From contig DCYB01000013.1 in NCBI GenBank assembly GCA_002331385.1, positions 186,001 through 250,000 of the forward strand: a DNA stretch of 64,000 nt, read 5' to 3'. Positions 54,678 through 61,866 of this stretch are shown piece after piece. This DNA is from Comamonadaceae bacterium UBA2121. Lineage in GTDB: Bacteria; Pseudomonadota; Gammaproteobacteria; Burkholderiales; Burkholderiaceae_C. Below the pieces are notes generated by a model. That model was not told where the DNA came from. It ran no database searches and saw only the letters and a program-made list of their open reading frames with translations. The translations under genes and the position numbers were made by a program. The first letter of the stretch is position 1; every line of letters starts with the position of its first letter.

Positions 54678-55925
54678 TTACCTGGGAAGCGGCGCCCGTT
54701 CCTTGCGCCATTCATCGGGGATGAATTCATACAGCGGTGTGAGATCGCGCACGTACAGCACCGGAGTAGGGGGCGCGGTGAACGTCAGGATCGCGCCTTC
54801 GGCGGTCACATCCATGCTGGCCAGTTGGCGCATCCACGCGATGTTCACGACACCGCCCGGGGCCGGACGCGAGTAGATCAACTCCAGCATGCGCCGCGCT
54901 GGCTGGTTGCCTCCGGCTGCGGCCAACTGGTACAGCCGGACGGCCTCTGCATAGTTGGACGGCACACCGTCGCCCCGGTGGTAGCGGCGGGCTTGCTCAT
55001 ACCACTCAGCCGGGTCCTTGCGCCCCGTTGCGCCCTTGCCGGAGTCGCCCTTGCTCTGGATACGAATACCCAACAAATGCGCATTGGATGCCGCCGCTGG
55101 CGACCGCTTGGCGGCGGCGTTGAACTGCGACATCGCGAGGTCGTAGCGCGACGCGGCGACGTTGCCCAGTGCCAGCTCATTCAAGGCCGAGGTATTGCCC
55201 GCCTGTGCGGCGCGCTGCAGCAGTTGCATGCGTTGTGCGTCCGGATTGCTGTGCAGCTCCTGGGCAGGCGCAGCACTGTGCTGGACCGGCGCGGCGCGCT
55301 CCTGAATCAGCCACTCCAGATAGAGTGCCAGACCGGAATTGGCATTCCTTAACGCCGACAGATACGGCCGCGCCATGGACGGCGCCGGTGGGCCGTTGCA
55401 GCCGTCGATCTCACACCAGGCGAGGCCTGCATTGCCCATGGGCTCGTTCAACTGGCGCGCACGCTCAAACCATTTCCTGGCGGCTGCACGGTCTACCGGG
55501 GTGTTTTCACCGTGCAGGTAAATCAGGCCCAGCAACCAGGCCGTGCGACCCGCCGTGCGCTCGGCCGCACTTCCCTTGCGCGGGCTGGACAGTGCAATCG
55601 CCTCCAGCTTGCGCAGGCGCTCGATGTCGTTGTCATTGGCGTCGGGCTCCGGAAATTTGGGGCCGCTCGCGCCGGGCGTGCCAGTGGGCTTGATCGGCGC
55701 GGGCTGCACCGTCGCTCCGGCGGGCTGGATGCCCGCCGGCTGGGTAATGCCCGCTGGTTGCACCACGGAAGAATTGCTTTCTGGCTGCTTGATGGGCGAG
55801 CTTGGCGCGCTGCGCACCACCGCCCATGCGTCTCCCGTCAGGGCCAGCGCGGAGAGCAGGGTGATCGCCGCCACGCAGGAGCCGCAGCGCACGCGGATCG
55901 CGCGAAAAATGGTGTGCCGCTGCAT
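54678..55925 (-). CDS. Secreted Sel1-repeat protein of the fibre cluster
   Basis: A 415-residue protein with an N-terminal signal (VAAITLLSALALTGDAWA) and GGAGGAG before its ATG. Residues about 70-105 are a Pro/Ala-rich linker with repeated QPAG units. Residues about 135-375 carry Sel1/TPR-like helical repeats, e.g. AWLLGLIYLHGENTPVDRAA and PSNYAEAVRLYQLAAAGGN. Such repeats bind partner proteins. It begins 47 bases after the stop of the CsgG-like gene and closes the minus-strand operon. A scaffold or assembly role is my inference from the context. The gene converges with dnaE2 with 5 bases between. Confidence 0.78.
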   Translation of the reverse strand: MQRHTIFRAIRVRCGSCVAAITLLSALALTGDAWAVVRSAPSSPIKQPESNSSVVQPAGITQPAGIQPAGATVQPAPIKPTGTPGASGPKFPEPDANDNDIERLRKLEAIALSSPRKGSAAERTAGRTAWLLGLIYLHGENTPVDRAAARKWFERARQLNEPMGNAGLAWCEIDGCNGPPAPSMARPYLSALRNANSGLALYLEWLIQERAAPVQHSAAPAQELHSNPDAQRMQLLQRAAQAGNTSALNELALGNVAASRYDLAMSQFNAAAKRSPAAASNAHLLGIRIQSKGDSGKGATGRKDPAEWYEQARRYHRGDGVPSNYAEAVRLYQLAAAGGNQPARRMLELIYSRPAPGGVVNIAWMRQLASMDVTAEGAILTFTAPPTPVLYVRDLTPLYEFIPDEWRKERAPLPR

Positions 55926-55972
55926 GTACTCCTCCTCACGGGCTCGCGTTGTCGTTATCGCCGCAGTCGCGC

Positions 55973-57745
55973 TCAGGTCCGTGGCGAATTCCTGTCTACC
56001 ACGGGTTGCTGCGTGACCGGCTGGGTGCGCTTGGGAATGACGCGCCATGTGACGTCGCTGCGGGAGAGCGCATCGCTGCCCAGTGCATGACGGAAGGCGG
56101 CTTCCACGTCCGCAATCGAACGGTAGCCCGGAATGTTGACCACGCCCGGTCCTTGCAGCGGTGCTGGCAGGCGGTCCATGACGTCCTCTGTCGTGGCAAA
56201 GCAGCTGACCTGTTCGGTGCCCGCCACGCTCGCCTCCATCACGAACGCGGGGTTGGGCACCAGCCAGTCAGGCAGTCGCAGTGTCTGTGTGGCGGCCAGT
56301 TGCGAATGCGGGTTGACCTTGTTGGGCGAGAGCCGCAGCACGTTGTTGGCCGCATCCGCGTAGTAGCAATACACGTGCGAGGTGCGCGTCACGGTGGCGC
56401 TCAGGAAGATTTGCTCGCCCGCCTCGAAAGTCGGCGCCACGCCCGGAGGCAATGGGTTCTCGATGCGCAGTGCGATCTCTGCCGGCGGAGCATCCCGGGT
56501 CTCCAGCGAGATTTCCTGCGGCCGCACAGGCAGGTAGGCGACATAGCTCTTGTCTTGATTGGGCGCACCGCCAGGGCCGGAAGGCGTCCAGCCGACTTGT
56601 TGCAAGTGGCCGTTGCTGTCCAGTGTGACGAAGTGGCGCAGTGCGCGCTCGTAGGTGCGGAAGTCGAGTGTTCCGGTCGGTACGATGCCGTTGTCGATCT
56701 GGAAGCGCGAAAGCGCATCGCGGGCTTCGCGGGACTTCATGTCCGCCAGCTCGGTTCCGGCGGGCAGATAGCCCTGTGCGATGAGCGAACTCTGGATCAA
56801 GCGCGTCTGGGCCAGGCCACCGCTTTCGTTGTACCACTCGTACATCTCGCGCTGGAAGTCCGGGTGCGTCTGGTCCAGCGTGAGGCATTGCCAGTAGGGC
56901 ACGCGGGCCCACTTTCCAACCACCTCGATGGTGCCCAGATCGACCAGCGTGCGCGTGGCGCCGCCTGCGCCCAAGGCGTAGTCCTTGCCCACGTTGAAGG
57001 CCACCCCGTAGGTGCCGATGCGGCCGGACAGATCGAGCCCGCGATTACCGCCGCCAATCACCACTTCGTTGGCCGAATCGATGCCCGGGATCAGCGTGCG
57101 CGTGCGGAAATCGCCCAGATGCATCTCCAGGCCCATGATGGTGGCATTGCGCGAACGGGCCACGCCGAGATCGATGCGTTCGCCGGACAGGCCGGCATTC
57201 TGATTGGCAGACGTCACGTTCTGATCGACAAACGTGACAGCGCCCGACACGTACAGGGCAGGGCGCTGTAGCTGGATGAGGTTGTTGTTCAGCAAGATCG
57301 TGGTGAGGTTCTGCACCGTGTCCTGGCGCACGATGTCCACTTCGTAGTCCACGTAGCGAAACGCGTTCGACACGCGCGACATCTGCGACAGCGCGGTGAT
57401 GATCATCTCTTTCACGCCCACCGGCACCTTGCTCGAATAATCGATGAACTGCTTGCTGGTGATGAGCGTGGTGGGCAACTGGGCGGCGCGCAGCATGTGG
57501 TCCATGCACATGAGCGAGTCCGAGAAACTGGAGAGCGAGCGAATCGGCCGCACGATGGGGCGGTCGATCGTATAGGCCGCCTGATGCAGGTCGGCGTCCT
57601 TGCGCGGATCAATGGGCGTCGCACAACCGCCAAGCAGGAGTGCGCCCACAGCGAGGGTCAGCCAGGACAGGCGTGACCTGGTGCGTGACTTCGATGGCCG
57701 GCTACCAATGGCGGCGCAAGCGCGTATGGCTGCAGAAGTCTTCAT
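55973..57745 (-). CDS. CsgG/HfaB-like lipoprotein with peptidoglycan-binding-like and DUF4384-like domains
   Basis: A 590-residue lipoprotein: signal LTLAVGALLLGGC with the acylated Cys41. Residues about 60-290 resemble CsgG/HfaB (SLSSFSDSLMCMDHML, FIDYSSKVPVGVKEMIITAL, RYVDYEVDIVR, ALYVSGAVTFVDQNV, DFRTRTLIPGIDSANEVV), the family that makes nonameric outer-membrane secretion pores. Residues about 312-372 look like a PG_binding_1 module (SLIAQGYLPAG, DALSRFQIDNGIVPTGTLD). Residues about 425-565 look like DUF4384 (FEAGEQIFLSATVTRTSHVY, NVLRLSPNKVN, ASVAGTEQVSCFATTEDV). GGGAGG precedes the start. Function as a secretion pore for the neighbouring repeat protein is inferred. Confidence 0.75.
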   Translation of the reverse strand: MKTSAAIRACAAIGSRPSKSRTRSRLSWLTLAVGALLLGGCATPIDPRKDADLHQAAYTIDRPIVRPIRSLSSFSDSLMCMDHMLRAAQLPTTLITSKQFIDYSSKVPVGVKEMIITALSQMSRVSNAFRYVDYEVDIVRQDTVQNLTTILLNNNLIQLQRPALYVSGAVTFVDQNVTSANQNAGLSGERIDLGVARSRNATIMGLEMHLGDFRTRTLIPGIDSANEVVIGGGNRGLDLSGRIGTYGVAFNVGKDYALGAGGATRTLVDLGTIEVVGKWARVPYWQCLTLDQTHPDFQREMYEWYNESGGLAQTRLIQSSLIAQGYLPAGTELADMKSREARDALSRFQIDNGIVPTGTLDFRTYERALRHFVTLDSNGHLQQVGWTPSGPGGAPNQDKSYVAYLPVRPQEISLETRDAPPAEIALRIENPLPPGVAPTFEAGEQIFLSATVTRTSHVYCYYADAANNVLRLSPNKVNPHSQLAATQTLRLPDWLVPNPAFVMEASVAGTEQVSCFATTEDVMDRLPAPLQGPGVVNIPGYRSIADVEAAFRHALGSDALSRSDVTWRVIPKRTQPVTQQPVVDRNSPRT

Positions 57746-57818
57746 GGCCAACCTCCCTGAATGCGTGAATGTAGAGCTTTTACGCGCTGAAATCGTTATT
57801 CTTGAAATCAGGCCGGAA

Positions 57819-57870
57819 GCGCTTGCCAGGCAAGCGCCCCGGTCACAGCCATCCGGCCCACAAGGGCCGG
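57819..57870 (-). other. Two hairpins between the 140-residue gene and the CsgG-like gene
   Basis: A 7-bp stem with an ACAA loop (57853-57870) and a 9-bp stem around a single central base (57819-57837) lie in the 128-base gap. Neither is followed by a T run on the minus strand, so they are more likely transcript-stabilising or attenuating structures than plain terminators. Confidence 0.5.
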
Positions 57871-57873
57871 GCG

Positions 57874-58296
57874 CTAGAAGCAGACGTTGACCAAATCGCC
57901 ACGCAGAACAACGATCTGCTCGCCAGGCTTGCCGGTCTTGCCTACGTTGGCAGCAGCTGCGCCGACATTGCTGCCAACGGACTGCGCGCAAGTGACCTTG
58001 GAGCCTTTGGTCTGCACGGACTGCACGACGTCTTTTTCGGTGAAAATTCCGTCGGTATTGGCCGCAAATGCTTTCGCTACGTAGCGATTGATCTTGGCCT
58101 GTAGCTGCGCAGGAACAGCATTTCCATAGTTGATGTAGCCTGAACTCCGGTTCTGGTTAATCGGCATCATTTGGACGGATACCTTTTTTTCCAGAATGAT
58201 CGGGTCTTCACCCGGTGCTGCCTGTGCCAGCAGCGGGGCGCTGAGTGCCAATGTCGCAGCCATCAAGCAATGACTGCCAAAGCGACGATGGTTCAC
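57874..58296 (-). CDS. Small secreted protein of the fibre cluster, unrecognised family
   Basis: A 140-residue protein starting with GTG at 58296, with AAGGAGG 7 bases upstream; the signal peptide (LMAATLALSAPLLAQAA) is clear. The mature part starts APGEDPIILEKKVSVQMMPI and is otherwise small and polar, with a Gly/Ala-rich centre (SVGSNVGAAAANVGKTGK) and two cysteines, one in VTCAQS and one at the C-terminus (NVCF), which could pair. I recognise no family. Its place between the repeat protein and the CsgG-like pore gene matches the position of accessory subunits in curli (CsgE/F) or Hfa (HfaA) loci, but no sequence motif of those is visible. Confidence 0.7.
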   Translation of the reverse strand: MNHRRFGSHCLMAATLALSAPLLAQAAPGEDPIILEKKVSVQMMPINQNRSSGYINYGNAVPAQLQAKINRYVAKAFAANTDGIFTEKDVVQSVQTKGSKVTCAQSVGSNVGAAAANVGKTGKPGEQIVVLRGDLVNVCF

Positions 58297-58470
58297 GATG
58301 CAACCTCCTTGGGAATCTCCAGAGAATTCGCAAACACGAAGGCTGGGTAGCGGCCTGGCCTGTCTCCATCCACAGCAACCCAATGGGTCACCGTGCCCGC
58401 CCTGATCGGTGGTGTCGGTCCGCTCTCGGCTCGATGTGCTTGCCAATCCAGTGAGCTACGCATTTCTCAA

Positions 58471-58497
58471 GAGCGTCGGACGAGCCGCCCGACGCTC
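58471..58497 (-). other. Stem-loop after the repeat-protein gene
   Basis: A perfect 9-bp stem (58471-58479 with 58489-58497) with a 9-base loop lies 17 bases past the stop of the repeat protein and about 175 bases before the next start. There is no T run, so it may be an mRNA stabiliser or partial terminator that gives the subunit higher expression than the downstream machinery. Confidence 0.6.
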
Positions 58498-58513
58498 CGG
58501 TTTGCTTGGCTGC

Positions 58514-59131
58514 TTACTTATTGCCCCAACCGCCATGGCTGCCACCGCCGGGCTTGCAGATGCCGCCGGGGCAAGGATCATCCGCGCAGGCGTCGTTGGA
58601 CGACACGTTTTGCACGGCGATCGCGTTGCTTCCCAGTGCCTGATTGATCTTGGCGCCGAGCGCCAGACTGGCAATCTGGGTGGACTGGCCCTTGATGTTC
58701 ACATTGCCGAAGTTGGAGGCAATGTTCTGGGTGGCCTGCGCGCCAGCACCATCGGCCAGGTTGCCGATGTATTCGCCCACGGCATTCACAGTCTGATCAG
58801 ACTTGGCCTGAATGGAAACGCTGCCGTTGTTGCTCGCCAGGTTTTGACGCGCTGTGGCAAATTTTCCTTTGGCCTCGTTAACGACTGCGCCTCCGATGGT
58901 GTTGGTCGTCTGGTTCGACGTCGCGCTGATGGAGACACCAGCGGCATTGGACGAAACGTTCTGATAAGCCTGCGCATCGGTGTTCGCCGTGTTGACCATG
59001 ACAGTGCCCAAAGAATTGGTCGTCTGCGTGGTCTGACCGGTCAGGGTCATGGTGTTAGGGCCCGACGAAGTAGCACCGGCAAAGGCTGCGCTGGCGACCA
59101 GGCTCAAAGCAAAAATAGCGATCGATTTCAT
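58514..59131 (-). CDS. Secreted protein of four 39-residue Q/N-rich repeats (probable fibre subunit)
   Basis: A 205-residue protein with signal peptide MKSIAIFALSLVASAAFAGA. Residues 27-182 are exactly four repeats of 39 residues (27-65, 66-104, 105-143, 144-182). Each follows the pattern VxIxxxSxQTxNxxG, a middle xxxNxA, then AxQNxxSNxG, so Gln and Asn recur at fixed positions; the first repeat starts TMTLTGQTTQTTN. A short tail of about 25 residues is Gly-rich with three Cys (CADDPCPGGICKPGG). Regular Q/N ladders are the mark of beta-solenoid or amyloid fibre subunits such as CsgA, although the repeat length differs from the curli one. AGGAGAG precedes the ATG. Confidence 0.82.
   Translation of the reverse strand: MKSIAIFALSLVASAAFAGATSSGPNTMTLTGQTTQTTNSLGTVMVNTANTDAQAYQNVSSNAAGVSISATSNQTTNTIGGAVVNEAKGKFATARQNLASNNGSVSIQAKSDQTVNAVGEYIGNLADGAGAQATQNIASNFGNVNIKGQSTQIASLALGAKINQALGSNAIAVQNVSSNDACADDPCPGGICKPGGGSHGGWGNK
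58586..59053 (-). repeat. Four tandem 117-base coding repeats
   Basis: The DNA for residues 27-182 of the secreted repeat protein consists of four in-frame units of 117 bases with no length change. The units have diverged in base sequence but keep the spacing of Gln and Asn codons, suggesting old duplications held by selection on structure. Confidence 0.85.
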
Positions 59132-60099
59132 GACTGTCTCTCCTGTAACGTGTCAAGAAGACCTCAACTGCGTCAGAGGACTTGGTGTCGTTCCATACGC
59201 AGCTGCGGCGGCTGGACAAACGCATTTGTGGTCCCTCCTGCATTTGTCTGGCTTCAGTGTGTGACGAGGAGACTGCGTCGCAAATCGCCCGTTCTGGGTA
59301 GCTGCGAATGCCTAGTCGCGCGCATCGCGATGGCGACGATCCCATGCCGGTGCATGGACTGAAATCGCAATGAGCCACACCTTTTACCCGGTGTGCCGGC
59401 AACGAGAAAACTACTGGCGCTTCAGAGAGAAGGCTGCGCACTCAATTGGCAAAAGAATACTGCGCTCAAATAATCGCAACGATGCATTATTGTGCGTTGA
59501 ATGTCGAACAAACCGAGGTAGATTCTCCGCCAATGTGTTTGCATTTCTTATCAATTCTAGGGATTAGGTGCGGTAGTAACTTAATGAAACTAAAGTGAAT
59601 TAATGAAATTAAAGCCCTTTAGACATGCTGAGGTTGTATCCGCGCAGTGAAATCTGAATCCCGAAAACGGGAAATTCCGCCACCAATGAAAAACCTTGTA
59701 TTCCCAAGCCTCTTTTGGTTTCAATTGGAGTTGGTTTGAGAGCATTGGGGGACAAAGCGCTCGCTCAAATGGGCTAGTTTCAAACTGAATCATTTGTGTA
59801 AATTATCTAAAAACAGCGATAGCGCTGGATAATTGTTTGCAATTGCATAAACTACATCCGCGAGCATAGAACTGTGTCCGACAGCTGCACGGCTTAGGGC
59901 ACGAAAAACCAAGAATCATGCTTGTCGCGGACCGTGCAGCGGGCTCTCACCAGGAGCCGGCGCCGCGTTTGGCAAGTGTCTTCACGCCAGCAATATGGCG
60001 ATCAGGAGGACACGCGGCGAACTTCCACCTGCGGGTGGATTGCGACCGGAACTGCCCAAGAAAAAGGGTATGCCCGGCAGATTACGGATGGAGGAGAAG
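59132..60099. other. 968-base AT-rich intergenic control region
   Basis: No convincing gene was found between the fibre operon and the divergent response regulator. The middle (about 59440-59900) is clearly more AT-rich than the rest of the window. It holds a 15-base direct repeat, a TCCCG-AAAA-CGGGA hairpin (59659-59672), and the palindrome TGCAATTGCA (59838-59847). Two small frames (59370-59567 plus, 59590-59793 minus) have no good ribosome site or family features. The length and composition fit a complex promoter, as in the csgD-csgB region of curli. Confidence 0.6.
59581..59614. repeat. 15-base direct repeat, possible operator
   Basis: TTAATGAAACTAAAG (59581-59595) and TTAATGAAATTAAAG (59600-59614) differ at one base and start 19 bases apart, close to two helical turns. 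They lie about 450 bases upstream of the repeat-protein start, in the AT-rich control region. This could be a dimer-binding site for a response regulator. Confidence 0.5.
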
Positions 60100-60885
60100 A
60101 TGTCCTATCTCAATACAGCAAACGTGACCGGGGCCAGCGCGCTCATGCACGGGGCCGATTTGCCGTCTCCGATACGCACGAGCCAGTCGATGTGGCCGGA
60201 CTTCCTCGTGGGTCAAGACGACAAACCCGTGCGGGTGATCCTGATCGATGATGATCAGCACATGCAGCGGGTCGTGGCGCAGGAATTGATGCTGGACGCG
60301 CGCACTTTGCTCATCGGCATGGCGTCCAGCGTGAAAGAGGGGCGCAAGCTCATCAAACAGCACGAGTTCGACGTCATGCTGGTGGATGTGAACCTCAACG
60401 ACGGATTGGGCTTTTCGCTGATCGAGTTGATGAAGTTCCAGCGCCCATCGGCGGAGGCCATCATGTTTTCGGTGATGGAGAGTGACGATCAGGTCTTGCG
60501 CGCGTTCGAAGTGGGGGCCGCAGGCTACCTCGTCAAGCACTCGTGGTTCGGCAGCTATCCCCAGGCGGTGCTGCAGGTGGCCAATGGGGGAGCGTACATC
60601 ACGCCGCATCTGGCACGCCGGTTGATCAAGAAGTTCGACGCCAATGCGCCCGCTGCTCAGCGTGAAAGTCGTGCCAGTTCGGGCGCCGTGTCCGAGTTGC
60701 TGTCGGATCGCGAAAAGGAAGTCCTGCGGCAGGTGGCGAACGGCTACACCAGCGCGGAGATCGCCACCCGGCTGGAGATCAGCGCGCTGACCGTGAACTC
60801 GCATATCAAGAACATCTACCGCAAGCTACGCGTGCGCACGCGCGCGCAAGCCGTGCAGTTCGCTTCATTGCGCAAGCTGTTCTAA
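60100..60885 (+). CDS. NarL-type response regulator of the fibre cluster
   Basis: A 261-residue regulator with GGAGGAG before its ATG. An unusual N-terminal extension of about 42 residues precedes the receiver domain, which has VILIDDDQHM and the phosphoacceptor Asp96 in MLVDVNLNDG. The LuxR-type helix-turn-helix is LSDREKEVLRQVANGYTSAE and ISALTVNSHIKNIYRKL. It is followed 68 bases later by a histidine kinase gene on the same strand and is divergent from the fibre operon, which it probably controls through the AT-rich region. Confidence 0.9.
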   Translation: MSYLNTANVTGASALMHGADLPSPIRTSQSMWPDFLVGQDDKPVRVILIDDDQHMQRVVAQELMLDARTLLIGMASSVKEGRKLIKQHEFDVMLVDVNLNDGLGFSLIELMKFQRPSAEAIMFSVMESDDQVLRAFEVGAAGYLVKHSWFGSYPQAVLQVANGGAYITPHLARRLIKKFDANAPAAQRESRASSGAVSELLSDREKEVLRQVANGYTSAEIATRLEISALTVNSHIKNIYRKLRVRTRAQAVQFASLRKLF

Positions 60886-60953
60886 GAAACAAGGGAGTCC
60901 CTCGCCACGTGCGTGCCTTACCCGATGGTGTGCGCGCGGTGCGAGGGGGTTGA

Positions 60954-61817
60954 GTGCTGCATCTCAGTCATCTTTCCGTGCTCATCTTCTGCGCCGTGGC
61001 GTGGGGGCTTCAGTTCGCCCTGTTCCTGCTGGGGCTTTACCACTTTGTGCCGGGTGAGCAGGCGTGGCCGTGGGCTTTGCGTTGGGCCATGCTGGTGGAC
61101 TTCGTGCTGGGCGCGGCGATTCTGGTGTTGATGGTGCGCGCGCTGTATTGGCATCCACGAAGCAAGGCGCAGGTGGTGGCAGCCGTGCGCAAAGAGCGCG
61201 AGCGGATCGCGCGTGAACTGCACGACCAGATCGGTAGCCAGATCGTGAACGCGATGATGCTTATCGATGCACCGTCTCAGCACACCCAACCGGTCATGCA
61301 GACGCTGGAACAATGCATGCTGGATCTGCGCTTGCTGGTGGAGGTGATGAGCGATCACAAGGGCAATCTGGCGGACAAGCTGGCTTCGCTGCGCCAGCGC
61401 TTGCAACCGGTGCTCGACAAGCGGGGCGTGCAATTGCTCTGGAACATCGACGTCCCCGAGCCCGAGAGCCTTCCGCGTGGCAATCGCGCGCGCGAGTTAT
61501 GTCGACTGGTGCAAGAGGCGGTGAGCAACGTGCTGCAGCATTCGCGCGCCACCCAGTTGCGCATCGAGTTGCGCCCCCATTCGGAAGGGAGGCAGGGAGA
61601 TTGGCTGCTGTGTGTGCAGGACAACGGCGTTGGCATGCATTCCACCGTGCGCACAGGCTACGTGGGGCGCGGACTGGCACACATGAAGCGTCGGGCCATC
61701 CGCGCGGGCAGCACCCTGGACATCGATTCACCAGGCGGCGTTGGCACCTGTGTGAGCGCCGTATTCGGCCCGCGTGAGGACAACGGTCCGGGTTCCGGTT
61801 TTCCCACACTGAGCTGA
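60954..61817 (+). CDS. NarX-type membrane sensor histidine kinase
   Basis: A 287-residue kinase. Two membrane segments (LIFCAVAWGLQFALFLLGLY and ALRWAMLVDFVLGAAILVLM) are joined by only about 12 residues, so there is no periplasmic sensing domain. The HisKA_3 box is ERIARELHDQIGSQI with His90, and the ATPase domain has CRLVQEAVSNVLQHS, CVQDNGVGM and GRGLAHMKRRA. The start is a GTG at 60954 with GAGGGGG just upstream. It pairs with the preceding regulator; the signal is probably sensed in the membrane or cytoplasm. Confidence 0.9.
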   Translation: MLHLSHLSVLIFCAVAWGLQFALFLLGLYHFVPGEQAWPWALRWAMLVDFVLGAAILVLMVRALYWHPRSKAQVVAAVRKERERIARELHDQIGSQIVNAMMLIDAPSQHTQPVMQTLEQCMLDLRLLVEVMSDHKGNLADKLASLRQRLQPVLDKRGVQLLWNIDVPEPESLPRGNRARELCRLVQEAVSNVLQHSRATQLRIELRPHSEGRQGDWLLCVQDNGVGMHSTVRTGYVGRGLAHMKRRAIRAGSTLDIDSPGGVGTCVSAVFGPREDNGPGSGFPTLS

Positions 61818-61866
61818 GGCGCGAACGTCCGAGGCTGCCGGCGCACTTGGTGCCATTCCGGCTAGG

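Noticed and set aside
59370..59567. Small plus-strand frame of 65 codons in the control region
   Set aside because: No ribosome site, no domain, and an amino acid make-up unlike real neighbours.
59590..59793. Small minus-strand frame of 67 codons in the control region
   Set aside because: Composition follows AT-rich DNA, no ribosome site; overlaps the direct repeats.
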